The notes: generated by a model from the letters alone, not told the origin. DNA of 64,000 nt from Actinotalea sp. JY-7876 (GCF_014042015.1 NZ_CP059493.1:1674001-1738000), one strand, 5' to 3'. Counted from the first letter of the stretch, positions 1 through 8,762 are shown. Made by a program: numbers and translations.

Positions 1-57
1 GGCACGCGCCGGGCAGCTGACCACCCTCACGACCGATCCACGCGAGAGAGAGCCACC

Positions 58-435
58 GTGATCCACCGCCATCTTGACGACACCGAGCACCGGTTCGGGC
101 AGTACGGGCCGGGCTACGTCATCCGCGGTCCTCGTACCGACGTCGGGCTCGTGCGCCTGCGCCCGGGCGACGACGCCTCGAACCACTACCACGCCGCCAT
201 CGAGGAGACGTTCGTGGTCCTCGAGGGGCGGGCCACGCTGTGGGTGGACGGACGCCGCGCCTACGCGGTCGGCGTCGGCGACGTCTACCAGATGGAGCCC
301 GGCGAGCAGCACTACTTCGTCAACGAGTCCGACGAGGTGTTCCGGGCGCTGTTCATCAAGGCGCCGTTCGACCCGCAGGACGGCGTCCAGGTGCCGTGGG
401 TCCCCGGCGAGCCTGAGCCCGACCTCGCTCCCTGA
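58..435 (+). CDS. cupin-fold protein, sugar-operon accessory
   Basis: A 125-residue single-domain cupin. Both cupin motifs are intact: motif 1 (HYH, then E and G at the expected spacing, about residues 43-57) and motif 2 (PGEQH...N, about residues 81-89), so a metal site of two or three His plus Glu is expected. The start is GTG at 58, with a purine-rich gagagag stretch just upstream. It precedes an LsrF-type gene by 58 bp on the same strand, so it is probably the first visible member of that catabolic operon; its left neighbour lies outside the window. In such operons small cupins are usually isomerases, mutarotase-like proteins or dioxygenases. The sequence does not decide which, and the substrate is unknown. 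Cytoplasmic, no signal peptide. Confidence 0.85.
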   Translation: MIHRHLDDTEHRFGQYGPGYVIRGPRTDVGLVRLRPGDDASNHYHAAIEETFVVLEGRATLWVDGRRAYAVGVGDVYQMEPGEQHYFVNESDEVFRALFIKAPFDPQDGVQVPWVPGEPEPDLAP

Positions 436-439
436 GCCC

Positions 440-460
440 TCGTCGTGGGCACCACGACGA
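440..460. other. stem-loop between cupin and lsrF-like genes
   Basis: Perfect 9-bp inverted repeat (TCGTCGTGG / CCACGACGA) around a 3-nt loop, starting five bases after the cupin stop codon. It has no T-run, so it is more likely an mRNA-stabilising or processing hairpin than a full terminator. Function inferred only. Confidence 0.45.
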
Positions 461-493
461 CCACCCCACCCACGTCGACGAAGGGAATCACCG

Positions 494-1381
494 ATGGCCG
501 ACCTCGAGGGCAACGTCTCGGCGAAGCAGTACCACGCGGACATCCCGCAGGAGACCCACGGGTTCCACGTCAAGGGAGCGTCCGGGCTCGACTTCGGCAT
601 GAAGCACCGGCTGGGCCGGATCTTCGACCCGGCCGACGGCCGGACCGTCATGCTCGCGTTCGACCACGGGTACTTCCAGGGCCCCACCAGCGGCCTGGAG
701 CGGGTCGACCTGTCGATCGTGCCGCTCGCGGCTCACGCGGACGCGCTCATGGCGACCCGCGGCATCATCCGCTCGGTGATCCCCGCCGGCACGGGCACAC
801 CGCTGGTGGTCCGGGCGTCGGGGGGCCCGTCGGTGCTCAAGGAGCTGTCCGACGAGCGCGTGGCGATGGACATGGAGGACGCCGTGCGGATCGACGCCTC
901 CGCCGTGGCCGTCCAGGTGTTCGTCGGCGGTGCCCACGAGACGCAGTCGGTGCACAACATGACGACCCTCGTGGACGCAGGCCTGCGGCTCGGCATCCCC
1001 GTGCTCGGCGTGACCGCGGTCGGCACGGAGCTCACGCGGGACGCCCGGTACCTGCGCCTGGCCACCCGGATGATCGCCGAGCTCGGCGCGCAGCTCGTGA
1101 AGACGTACTACTGCGACGGCGAGTTCGAGTCCGTCACGGCCGCGTGCCCCGTGCCCGTGATCATGGCCGGGGGGAAGAAGCTCCCGGTGCTGGACGCCCT
1201 GACCATGGCGCACGACGCGATCAGTCAGGGGGCGGCCGGTGTCGACATGGGGCGCAACATCTTCCAGCGGCAGGATCCCTCGGCCATGATCCGGGCCGTG
1301 CGTGCGGTGGTGCACGGCGGCGCCAAGCCGACGGAGGCGCTGGAGATGTACACGGACCTCTCGGGGGGCAAAGAGGACTGA
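494..1381 (+). CDS. lsrF: LsrF-type 3-hydroxy-5-phosphonooxypentane-2,4-dione thiolase / class I aldolase
   Basis: A 295-residue class I (Schiff-base) aldolase-fold enzyme that follows E. coli LsrF over its full length, including the blocks TVMLAFDHGYFQGPT, GAQLVKTYY, AGGKK and GVDMGRN. The Schiff-base lysine falls at residue 203 (VKTYY), the same number as in LsrF. LsrF moves an acetyl group from phosphorylated AI-2 product to CoA in the last step of autoinducer-2 catabolism. The start chosen is ATG 494, 58 bp after the cupin; the frame is open further upstream but family similarity begins here. No lsrK, lsrR or lsrB is visible, and the next gene is a class II aldolase, so the real substrate may be another phosphorylated sugar acid or ketose. 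Family call is firm, AI-2 role is not. Confidence 0.88.
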   Translation: MADLEGNVSAKQYHADIPQETHGFHVKGASGLDFGMKHRLGRIFDPADGRTVMLAFDHGYFQGPTSGLERVDLSIVPLAAHADALMATRGIIRSVIPAGTGTPLVVRASGGPSVLKELSDERVAMDMEDAVRIDASAVAVQVFVGGAHETQSVHNMTTLVDAGLRLGIPVLGVTAVGTELTRDARYLRLATRMIAELGAQLVKTYYCDGEFESVTAACPVPVIMAGGKKLPVLDALTMAHDAISQGAAGVDMGRNIFQRQDPSAMIRAVRAVVHGGAKPTEALEMYTDLSGGKED

Positions 1382-1406
1382 GGTGGCAGAGAGGACTGAG
1401 GAGCTG

Positions 1407-2588
1407 ATGCGCTCGACTCACTGGCCGACCGACCCGGCACCCGCGGACGGGGCCGACAGCCCTGCCGACGTCGTCCGCGCGTCGCGCCTCCTGGGGTCCG
1501 ACCCCTCCCTGGTGCTCCACGGGGGTGGCAACACCTCGGTCAAGGACGAGGGGGTTCTCTACGTCAAGGGCTCCGGGCACGACATGAGCTCGATCGGACC
1601 AGAGGGTTTCGCGCCGCTGCGGCGGGCCGCGCTCGCCACCCTGCTGGCTCGGGATCAGGTGAGCGACACGGAGATGGTCGCCGCCCTGCGCGCTGCGCTG
1701 GTCGACGCGTCGGCGCCGAACCCCTCGATCGAGGCGCCGCTGCACGCCTTCCTGCCGTACGCAGCGGTCCTGCACACCCACGCGGACGCGATCGTGACGC
1801 TCACGGACACCGTGAACGGGGCGGCCCTCCTCGACGACCTGTTCGGTGACACCGCTCCGTTGCTGCCGTACTGCATGCCGGGCTTCGAGCTCGCCCGCCT
1901 CGTGCGTTCCCGCTGGCCCGAGATCGCCCGGGGCGGCGCGGTCGGGTTCGTCCTGGCGCACCACGGTGCGTTCACGTTCGGCGACGACGTCCGGACGGCG
2001 TACGAGCGGCACCTGCGCCTGGTCGATCTCGCCGAGTCGCTCATCGCGGAGCACACGGGCGTGCGCTTCGTCGACGACCCCCACGAGAGGGTCGTCGACG
2101 CGGCCGAGGACGGTGCGCTCGCCGCTTTCGCGAGAGAGGTGCGCGACGTCGTCGGCGGGGAGGTGGTGGCCGAGGCGGTCCGCTCGGACCAGGTCGACGT
2201 CTTCCTCGACAGGGCCGACCTCGCCGAGGTGACGAGCCGGGGGCCGACCACGCTCGAGCACGTCATCCACACGAAGCGCGTCCCTCTCATCGGTCGGGAC
2301 GTCGAGCAGTACGTCGCCGACTACCGGGCCTACTTCACGCGGAACCGCCCCAGAGCCCGGATGCCGGTGCGGATGCTCGACCCGATGCCTCGCGTGGTCC
2401 TCGACCCCGAGCTCGGCCTGGTGGGGCTCGGCCGTACCGCCAAGCAGGCCCGGGTCGCGCGCGACATCTACCGGCACACGATCCGGGTGATGACGGCGGC
2501 GCAGGCGCTGGGCGGGTACGTCACGACCAGCGAGGGCGAGCAGTTCGACATGGAGTACTGGGAGCTCGAACAGGCCAAGCTCCGCTGA
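1407..2588 (+). CDS. class II aldolase/adducin family protein
   Basis: A 393-residue protein whose N-terminal two thirds is a class II aldolase fold: LHGGGNTSVK phosphate-binding region, the zinc ligands in HTHADA and AHHGAF, and an Glu in PNPSIEAP. It resembles the aldolase half of bifunctional aldolase/short-chain dehydrogenases (RhaD-type, about 680 residues) but ends after a roughly 150-residue tail and lacks the dehydrogenase half. Start ATG 1407 is preceded by GAGGAG; a GTG at 1383 is in frame but has a weaker site. It lies 25 bp after lsrF, so it is cotranscribed. Expected reaction: retro-aldol cleavage of a phosphorylated or acid sugar; substrate unknown. Confidence 0.82.
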   Translation: MRSTHWPTDPAPADGADSPADVVRASRLLGSDPSLVLHGGGNTSVKDEGVLYVKGSGHDMSSIGPEGFAPLRRAALATLLARDQVSDTEMVAALRAALVDASAPNPSIEAPLHAFLPYAAVLHTHADAIVTLTDTVNGAALLDDLFGDTAPLLPYCMPGFELARLVRSRWPEIARGGAVGFVLAHHGAFTFGDDVRTAYERHLRLVDLAESLIAEHTGVRFVDDPHERVVDAAEDGALAAFAREVRDVVGGEVVAEAVRSDQVDVFLDRADLAEVTSRGPTTLEHVIHTKRVPLIGRDVEQYVADYRAYFTRNRPRARMPVRMLDPMPRVVLDPELGLVGLGRTAKQARVARDIYRHTIRVMTAAQALGGYVTTSEGEQFDMEYWELEQAKLR

Positions 2589-2636
2589 TCGAACGACGCA
2601 CCGGGAACCGTTCACTGAGCAACCGGGCCCTGGCCC

Positions 2637-2667
2637 TAGCGCAATGTTAGTCACTAACATTGCGCTA
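2637..2667. promoter_or_regulatory. perfect 31-bp palindromic operator overlapping the tetR start codon
   Basis: Two exact 15-bp arms (TAGCGCAATGTTAGT and its complement) flank a single central C at 2652. The last base is the A of the tetR ATG. The right arm contains TAACAT (2655-2660), a good -10 hexamer that would place transcription start at about 2667, giving a leaderless mRNA. The core TTAGTNACTAA is typical of TetR-family operators. Inference: autorepression of the tetR-ABC exporter operon. Confidence 0.8.
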
Positions 2668-3239
2668 TGACGCGGACCCGCGAACGACTGCGTGCGAGCG
2701 CGCTGCGCCTGTTCGCCGAGCTGGGGTTCGACGGCACCACCGTCCAGCGGATCGCCCAGGACGCCGGGGTCTCCCACATGACGTTCTTCCGGCACTTCCC
2801 GACGAAGGAGTCCGTCCTGTTCGACGACCCCTACGACGACGCCATCGCCTCCCAGGTCCTCGCTCAGGACCGGCGGCTCCCCGTCCTGGAGCGGGTGCGG
2901 CGTGGCCTCGCCGGCGCGTGGGGGCAGCTCCCGCCATCGGCCTCGGAGGAGACGCGGCTGCGGGTGCGGATCGTGGCGGAGCACCGCGGACTCATGGCGA
3001 GCGCGTGGTCGCACAACCGGCGCACCGGCGACCTCGTCGTGGAGGCGCTCGTGCTGGACGGGGTGGACCGCTTCGAGGCGCGGGTCGCCACCGGCGCGTG
3101 CCTGGGCGCACTCATGGAGGCGCTGTTCGACTGGGGTGCCGGGCCCGACGACCGCGACCTCGGCGACGTCGTCCTGCAGGCCCTCGCGGTGCTGGGGCCC
3201 GGCACCGGGGAACCGGCTCCCGACGGAGCGGCCGGATGA
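2667..3239 (+). CDS. TetR family transcriptional regulator
   Basis: A 190-residue protein with the N-terminal TetR helix-turn-helix (RERLRASALRLF, then the GFDGTTVQRIAQDAGVSHMTFFRHFPTKE block, about residues 5-50) and an all-helical ligand-binding C-terminal domain. The start codon lies at the edge of a perfect palindrome, so autoregulation is likely. The stop codon overlaps the next start (ATGA at 3236), and the following two genes form an ABC exporter. The probable job is to sense a toxic compound or antibiotic and derepress its own efflux pump. Ligand unknown. Confidence 0.92.
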   Translation: MTRTRERLRASALRLFAELGFDGTTVQRIAQDAGVSHMTFFRHFPTKESVLFDDPYDDAIASQVLAQDRRLPVLERVRRGLAGAWGQLPPSASEETRLRVRIVAEHRGLMASAWSHNRRTGDLVVEALVLDGVDRFEARVATGACLGALMEALFDWGAGPDDRDLGDVVLQALAVLGPGTGEPAPDGAAG

Positions 3240-4042
3240 CGGCGGGACGCGCGAAACCGGCCGTGGGTGGCGGCGTGCCGGACGATGCGCTCCTGCGCCT
3301 GCGCGGCATCTCCCGGACGTTCGGCACCGAGGTCGCCGTCGCCGGTGTCGACCTCACGGTGCGCCGCGGCGAGGTGCACGCCCTCGTGGGCCTCAACGGC
3401 GCGGGCAAGACGACGTTGATGCGGTTGTGCCTCGGGATGCTGCGGCCGGACGCCGGCAGCGCCGCCGTCACCACCGCCACAGGTGCGGTGAACGCGTGGC
3501 GAGCGCCGTCGCCGACCTGGGCGCGCACCGGGCACCTGGTCGGCGTGCCCTTCCTGTACGGCGAGCTCACCGTGACCGAGGTGATCCGCTCCGCCGCCCT
3601 CCTTCGCGGCGTCGACCGTCGGGACGTCCCGGTGCTGAGCGACCGCATCATCGACGAGCTGGAGCTGCGGCACTGGGCGGACCGTCGCTGCGCCCACCTG
3701 TCCACCGGCAACCGGCAACGCGTCGGGTTGGCGTGCGCAGCAGTCCATCGGCCGGAGCTCCTGGTGCTCGACGAGCCGACGAACGCCCTCGACCCCGCGG
3801 GCGTCCTCGTCGTGCGCCGCTGGCTCCAGGAGGCTCGCCGGCGCGGCACGGGCGTCCTGGTCTCGAGCCACCACCTCGACGAGGTCGCGCGCGTGGCCGA
3901 CCGGATCACCGTCCTGCACCGCGGCACGGTCGTGGACACGCTGGCGCCCGGGGCCGTCGACCTCGAGCGGGCCTTCTTCGCCACGGTGTACCGGGCCGAG
4001 GCGAGTCGGACCGGGGAAGGCGTGAGCGAGTGGCCGGCATGA
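3236..4042 (+). CDS. ABC transporter ATP-binding protein
   Basis: A 268-residue single ABC ATPase: Walker A GLNGAGKTT, a degenerate signature STGNRQRVGLA in place of LSGGQ, Walker B LLVLDEPT and the H-loop VSSHH. The order and length fit the DrrA/BcrA/CcmA export class. It overlaps tetR by 4 bp and the permease gene by 4 bp, so all three are translationally coupled. The cargo is probably the ligand sensed by the TetR protein. The Q-loop region is shortened and reads AHLVGVPFLYG, normal for this class. Confidence 0.92.
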   Translation: MTAGRAKPAVGGGVPDDALLRLRGISRTFGTEVAVAGVDLTVRRGEVHALVGLNGAGKTTLMRLCLGMLRPDAGSAAVTTATGAVNAWRAPSPTWARTGHLVGVPFLYGELTVTEVIRSAALLRGVDRRDVPVLSDRIIDELELRHWADRRCAHLSTGNRQRVGLACAAVHRPELLVLDEPTNALDPAGVLVVRRWLQEARRRGTGVLVSSHHLDEVARVADRITVLHRGTVVDTLAPGAVDLERAFFATVYRAEASRTGEGVSEWPA

Positions 4043-4806
4043 GGGCGGCGTGGCGGGTGGAGGTCCTGAAGCTGCGGCGCTCCGGCGTGGGACGCACCGC
4101 CGCCGTCGTGCTGACGCTCGTTCCCGTGGCCATGGCTGCGGCCTTCAGCGCCGTCGCGCTCGGCACCGGCGACAGCGTGATGGCGTCGAAGGTGCGTCCG
4201 ATGATGCAGGGCACCGGCTGGGAGGGCTACCTCGGGGTCCTGGCGCAGATCCTGTCGGTGGCCGAGCTGCTCTGCGTGGGGATCGTGGTGAGCTGGTCGG
4301 TGGGCCGCGAGTTCACCGACGGCACCGTCACGGGGCTGCTCGCCCTGCCGACGCGGCCGGGCGCCATCGTGACGGCCAAGCTGGGAGCCGTCATGGTGGG
4401 CGCCGTGGGGGCTGCCGCGATCACCGCCGTCCTGGCGCTCGGCGTGGGCGGCGTCATCGGGCTGGGCGCGCCGGACGCGGACGCGCTCCGGGGCGTCGGA
4501 CGCGTGCTCGCGGTCGCCGTCCTCATGGCGATGCTGGCGCTGCCGCTGGCGACCGTCGCGAGCGGACGTCGGGGCTATCTCCCTGCGATCGGGGCGCTGC
4601 TCTGCATCGTCGTCGTCACGCAGGTCGCCACCGTCGCCGGCGCGGGCGCGTGGTTCCCGTGGGCGGCACCCAGCCTCTGGGCGGGCATGGGGGGAGCCGA
4701 CGCGGCGTCGGCGGTCCTGCCGGTCCAGCTGCTGATCGCGCTTCCCGTCGCAGGCCTCGCAGCGCTCTGGACCGCGGTGTGGTGGGAGCGGTCGGAGCTC
4801 GGGTGA
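4039..4806 (+). CDS. ABC-2 type membrane permease
   Basis: A 255-residue integral membrane protein with about six hydrophobic segments and a large loop between segments 1 and 2, the pattern of ABC-2 permeases (BcrB/NatB/DrrB type). The block VSWSVGREFTDGTVTGLLALPTRPGAIVTAKL is the usual post-TM2 coupling helix of the family. Start ATG 4039 overlaps the ATPase stop. It ends 16 bp before the convergent GGDEF gene, with no room for a separate terminator. Works with the 3236-4042 ATPase as an exporter. Confidence 0.88.
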   Translation: MRAAWRVEVLKLRRSGVGRTAAVVLTLVPVAMAAAFSAVALGTGDSVMASKVRPMMQGTGWEGYLGVLAQILSVAELLCVGIVVSWSVGREFTDGTVTGLLALPTRPGAIVTAKLGAVMVGAVGAAAITAVLALGVGGVIGLGAPDADALRGVGRVLAVAVLMAMLALPLATVASGRRGYLPAIGALLCIVVVTQVATVAGAGAWFPWAAPSLWAGMGGADAASAVLPVQLLIALPVAGLAALWTAVWWERSELG

Positions 4807-4822
4807 ACGCCCCACCGCCCGG

Positions 4823-5734
4823 TCAGCGTCGCCGCTTCGCCTCGTACATCCGGGCGTCGGCCTGCGCGAGCACCAGGTCGGCGCTCGGTGCCTCGCCCGC
4901 CTCGACGAAGGTCACGCCGACGCTTGCGGTGACGCTGATCGGCACTCCCTCGAGGCGCACGCTGCCGCCGACCGCCTCGGTGATGCGCCGCGCGAGGCGC
5001 TCGGCCTCGTCCTGGTCGTCGGCCGCACCGACGACCACGAACTCGTCGCCCCCGATCCGGGCCGCGACGTCGCCCGGGCGCACGGCGGCGCGCAGCCGGT
5101 CGGCGACCACCACGAGCAGCTGGTCGCCGATGCGGTGGCCGAGCCGGTCGTTGATCGCCTTGAACCAGTCGAGGTCGATGAAGACCACGGCGAGGCCCGC
5201 GCCCTGCCGCCGGTGGAGCATGAGGTCCATCTGCTCGAAGAGCAGGTCCCGGTTGGCCAGCCCGGTCAGCGGGTCGTGGGTGGCGCGGCGCTCCAGCTCC
5301 TCGCGGAGTGTGGCGGCCTCCTCGAGCGCCGCCTTGAGGTCCTCGATGTCGGTGCAGGTCCCGAACCACTTCACGATCGCGCCGGTGTCGTCGCGCATCG
5401 GGACCGCGCGGCCGAGCATCCAGCGGTAGACGCCGTCGTGGCGCCGCAGCCGGTACTCGATCTCGTAGGGCTGCCCGGTGCGGGTCGCCTCGGCCCACAA
5501 CCGGCGCGACAGGGGACGATCGTCGGGGTGGAACGGGGGGTTCCACCCGTCGCCGAGGCTCTCGGCCAGGGTCAGCCCCGTGTAGTCCAGCCACTGCTGG
5601 TTGAAGTACGTGTGGTAGCCGTCGGGCCGTGCGACCCACACGATCTGCGGCAGCGTCGAGACCAGCTCGGCCCACCCCGCCTCGGCGCCCTCGACGCTCG
5701 GCAGGTCAGGACATGCGGGACGCGCGAGGAGCAT
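4823..5734 (-). CDS. PAS-GGDEF diguanylate cyclase
   Basis: 303 residues: a PAS domain with PAC segment (about residues 22-130; LPQIVWVARPDG, WNPPFHPDD, EYRLRRHDG) followed by a GGDEF domain (about 150-303; THDPLTGLANR, FIDLDWFKAINDRLGH). The catalytic GGDEF is intact at 228-232, and an RxxD inhibitory site (RPGD) sits exactly five residues before it. It should therefore make cyclic di-GMP from GTP and be product-inhibited. No membrane segment, so the PAS domain probably senses an internal ligand or redox state. A PilZ protein at 39544 is the only obvious c-di-GMP receptor in the window. Confidence 0.93.
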   Translation of the reverse strand: MLLARPACPDLPSVEGAEAGWAELVSTLPQIVWVARPDGYHTYFNQQWLDYTGLTLAESLGDGWNPPFHPDDRPLSRRLWAEATRTGQPYEIEYRLRRHDGVYRWMLGRAVPMRDDTGAIVKWFGTCTDIEDLKAALEEAATLREELERRATHDPLTGLANRDLLFEQMDLMLHRRQGAGLAVVFIDLDWFKAINDRLGHRIGDQLLVVVADRLRAAVRPGDVAARIGGDEFVVVGAADDQDEAERLARRITEAVGGSVRLEGVPISVTASVGVTFVEAGEAPSADLVLAQADARMYEAKRRR

Positions 5735-5814
5735 GACCTGCGTATCGGCCGGTCAGCGCCGCCGATGAGCCCTCCGACGGCGCCGGTCGGCCGGGCGACG
5801 ACGACGACGTGACG

Positions 5815-6687
5815 CTAGCCGCGCGATGGCGGCATGAGCTCGCGCCGGTCGGCCACGTGCCACAGCTCGACCGTCTGGACCAGCCAGAACGCCGCGAACT
5901 CCGCGACGAGCAGTGCCTCGACCACGAGTACTGCGTGGGTCCACTCCGGCACGACGACGAACCGGAGCAGGCCCACACCCGCGAGCGTGACGAGCATCGC
6001 GAGGGCGATCACCGCGTACACCCGCGCGTAGCGGGCGCGTCGCGCGACCTGGTCCTGCCAGGCGTTGATCGCCACGACCACGACGATCCCGGCGAACATC
6101 GCGGGCGCCGCCACGTCGTGACCCGACGCCGCGAGCCGGTCCGGGTCGGCGACGGCGACCACCCCGCCCGCGAGGGCCAGGACCCAGGCGAGCGCGCGGA
6201 CGACGTCGGCCGGTCCGCTGCGCTCCCGCACGACGGCGCCGCGGCGCTCCAGCACCGCGGCGACCGCCTGCGCGAGCGCCGCGACCAGCAGGGCCGCCAG
6301 CACGTTGGCGCGCACCCCGTCGACGGCCATGTCCTGCGGTGCCAGCATCGCGGGGCCGCACGACGGCTCGCGGGCGGCCGGGACGAGCGCCACGACGAAC
6401 GCGAGGAACCCCGACAGGTCCAGCAGCGTGTCCTCGAGCGGCGAGCTGCCGCGGTACACGAGCAGGCACGCGCCGACCGCGCACAGCACGCCGACGACGA
6501 CGTCGTGCGCGCCGGTCCAGTAGTACGCGCTGAGCGACGTCTGCCAGCAGCCTGTGGTGAGCGCCTGGGTCGCCACCGCGGTGGCCAGGAGCAGGACGAG
6601 GAGCACGACGGCGAGCCGGATGGCGCGGTAGGTGTCGAGCACCGTCGGGGCGTGGACCCGTCGCGCGCGGACGTCGTCGTCGCTCAC
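5815..6687 (-). CDS. eight-TM membrane protein of unknown function
   Basis: 290 residues with eight hydrophobic helices and short loops. It has the block LSAYYWTGAHDVVVG after TM1 and SPLEDTLLDLSGF before TM3, a pattern I associate with an unnamed actinobacterial membrane family (SISxYYYTxxRD). Start GTG 6687 is chosen because upstream sequence in frame is low-complexity and belongs to the divergent promoter region. It faces the protease gene at 6767, with 79 bp between the starts. No function can be assigned. Confidence 0.75.
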   Translation of the reverse strand: MSDDDVRARRVHAPTVLDTYRAIRLAVVLLVLLLATAVATQALTTGCWQTSLSAYYWTGAHDVVVGVLCAVGACLLVYRGSSPLEDTLLDLSGFLAFVVALVPAAREPSCGPAMLAPQDMAVDGVRANVLAALLVAALAQAVAAVLERRGAVVRERSGPADVVRALAWVLALAGGVVAVADPDRLAASGHDVAAPAMFAGIVVVVAINAWQDQVARRARYARVYAVIALAMLVTLAGVGLLRFVVVPEWTHAVLVVEALLVAEFAAFWLVQTVELWHVADRRELMPPSRG

Positions 6688-6766
6688 GCCCCGAGTGTGC
6701 GTCCGAGCGGCGCGCGCGGCACATCGGGCGTCCACTGGTAGGGCTGCTACTTCCTCAGGGGGCGTC

Positions 6767-7978
6767 ATGTCGCACGAACCGTTCGACCCGAAGCCCGCCG
6801 CCGGCCCGCACCCCCCACCACGGACGACGACCCGCGGGGCGCAACGGTCGCGGCCGTCGTGGTGGGCGCTCGGACTGGCCGCGGTCCTCGCCGCCGTCGT
6901 CGGCGCGCTGGCGGCCCTGGGCCTGAGCCAGGGCGCGGCCGCGTCGGACGACCAGGCGGCCGCCACCGTCACGGCCACGGCGGACGACGACCGAGGCGGC
7001 GGCGCCACCACGGGCGGCGGCGCGCCCGACTGGGTCGCCGTCGCGGAGGAGGTCGAGCCCACCGTCGTCGCGATCGACGTGCGGACGGCGTCGGGCGGCG
7101 GCGCGGGCTCGGGCGTCATGCTCGGGGAGCCGGGCCGCGTCGTGACGAACCACCACGTCGTCGCCGGGGCCGTGGACGGCGGCGTCGTGGTGACCCTGCA
7201 CGACGGCCGCATGTACCAGGCCGAGATCGTCGGCACGGACGAGGCCACCGACCTGGCGGTCCTCCGGCTCGTCCACCCGCCCGACGACCTCCGGGTGGCC
7301 GAGCTCGCAGACTCCGACGCCGTGCGCGTCGGCCAGCCCGTCGCGGCGATCGGCAACCCGCTGGGCCTGAGCAACACGCTGACGACCGGGACGGTCTCGG
7401 CCCTGGACCGGCCGACCACGACGGTGCAGCAGGCCCAGTCGCCGGGGGAGCAGGCGGTGGCCTCGACGACGAACGCGATCCAGGTCGACGCGCCCGTGAA
7501 CCCCGGCAACTCCGGCGGCCCGCTCTTCGACGCGCAGGGGCGCGTGATCGGGATCAACAGCTCGATCGCGTCGCTGCCGACGGACTCCGGCGGGCAGGCC
7601 GGCAGCATCGGCCTGGGCTTCGCCATCCCGAGCGACGTCGTGGACCTGGTCACCTCCCAGCTCGACGAGGACGGCGTCGCGGAGCACGCCTACCTGGGCG
7701 TCGCGCTCGACGACACGGTCGTGGCGGTCGACGACGCCCGGCGGGCGGGCGCCGAGGTGCTGACCGTCGAGCCGGGCAGCCCGGCCGACCAGGCGGGACT
7801 GCGCCCCGGCGACGTCGTGATCGCGATCGACGGCGACCACGTGAGCGGCGCGGAGTCGCTCATCGGGTTCATCCGCCAGCACGCGGCGGGGGACGACGTC
7901 GCGCTGACCGTCGTGCGCGACGGCACGCCGACCGACGTCGACGTCACGCTCGCGGTGCGGGAGGACGCGGAGTCCTGA
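6767..7978 (+). CDS. membrane-anchored HtrA/DegP-like serine protease with PDZ domain
   Basis: 403 residues: short cytoplasmic tail, one TM helix (about 33-53), an acidic linker, an S1C trypsin-like domain with H130 (TNHHVV), D162 (ATDLAVL) and S249 (NPGNSGGPL), then a C-terminal PDZ domain (about 305-395; VEPGSPADQAGLRPGDVVIAIDG). The triad is complete, so an active extracytoplasmic quality-control or regulatory protease is expected. Start ATG 6767 has AGGGGG seven bases upstream. The stop lies 16 bp from the convergent SARP gene end. Confidence 0.93.
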   Translation: MSHEPFDPKPAAGPHPPPRTTTRGAQRSRPSWWALGLAAVLAAVVGALAALGLSQGAAASDDQAAATVTATADDDRGGGATTGGGAPDWVAVAEEVEPTVVAIDVRTASGGGAGSGVMLGEPGRVVTNHHVVAGAVDGGVVVTLHDGRMYQAEIVGTDEATDLAVLRLVHPPDDLRVAELADSDAVRVGQPVAAIGNPLGLSNTLTTGTVSALDRPTTTVQQAQSPGEQAVASTTNAIQVDAPVNPGNSGGPLFDAQGRVIGINSSIASLPTDSGGQAGSIGLGFAIPSDVVDLVTSQLDEDGVAEHAYLGVALDDTVVAVDDARRAGAEVLTVEPGSPADQAGLRPGDVVIAIDGDHVSGAESLIGFIRQHAAGDDVALTVVRDGTPTDVDVTLAVREDAES

Positions 7979-7994
7979 TCGCGTGCCGTGCGGC

Positions 7995-8762
7995 TCATCG
8001 CGTGCGCGGGAGGCCGTTGTGCCCGGCGTGCGGCGCGAGCGCCCGCGCGGCCGGGCCCCCGATGCCGAGGAGGTGCTGCAGGGCCGGGCTCGGCTCGATG
8101 CCGAACTCGGCCAGGACGAGCTTGCCGTACAGGCTGTAGGCGTCGAGCGCGAGCGCGACGTTCCCCTCACGCAGATGGACCTCGATCACGGCCCGGTGCG
8201 CGCTCTCGCGCAGCGGCTCGAGCCGGACGGCGGCGAGCGCGGCGTGCATCGCGGCTCCCGGGACGCCCCGGCGGAGCAGCTCCGAGGCCGCCAGCTCCAG
8301 GGCGTGGACGCGCAGCTGCCGGTCCCGCTCGCGCTCGGCGAGCACCCAGTCGTCGTACCACCCCGGCAGCAGCTCGAGGGCGTGCAGGTGCGGCATCAGC
8401 GCGTCCGTCGGCACACCGGCGGCGTCCCGGATGACGGACATCGCGAGGGCGTGGGCCTGGTGCACGTCCACCACGGCGTGCGGCGCCAGCATGAGAGCGT
8501 CACCAGCGTCGGCCACGAGGTCGGGGCACAGGCGCCTGACCTGCCAGATCGAGGTGCGCAGGTTGCCGTGGGCCCGGTGCTCCGGCAGGTCGGGCCACAG
8601 CTCCCCGGCGAGGAGGGCCCGAGCGGCGCGGCCGCCCAGGGCGACGCGCGCGACGAGGTGCTGCAGCGTCCGGGGCAACCGGATCTCGTCCGCACCGCAC
8701 CACGCCTGGAAGCCGCCGAGCAGGCGCAGCTCGACGGGCGGCGGGGACGCCGGTACGGACAT
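7995..8762 (-). CDS. SARP-type regulator with BTAD domain
   Basis: 255 residues: an N-terminal winged helix of the OmpR/SARP type (VELRLLGGFQAW...LPRTLQHLVARVALGG...LAGELWPD...NLRTSIWQVRR, residues 8-95) and a bacterial transcriptional activator domain (about 100-240; DDWVLAERERDRQLRVHALELAASELL, LEPLRESAHRAVIEVHL, ALDAYSLYGKLVLAEFGIEPSPALQHLL). No NB-ARC or TPR extension. SARPs activate neighbouring clusters by binding direct repeats spaced one or two helical turns. It is divergent from the six-gene operon at 9113-15254, and such a repeat array lies between them, so it is the probable activator of that operon. Start ATG 8762; the frame remains open upstream but is low-complexity there. Confidence 0.88.
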   Translation of the reverse strand: MSVPASPPPVELRLLGGFQAWCGADEIRLPRTLQHLVARVALGGRAARALLAGELWPDLPEHRAHGNLRTSIWQVRRLCPDLVADAGDALMLAPHAVVDVHQAHALAMSVIRDAAGVPTDALMPHLHALELLPGWYDDWVLAERERDRQLRVHALELAASELLRRGVPGAAMHAALAAVRLEPLRESAHRAVIEVHLREGNVALALDAYSLYGKLVLAEFGIEPSPALQHLLGIGGPAARALAPHAGHNGLPRTR

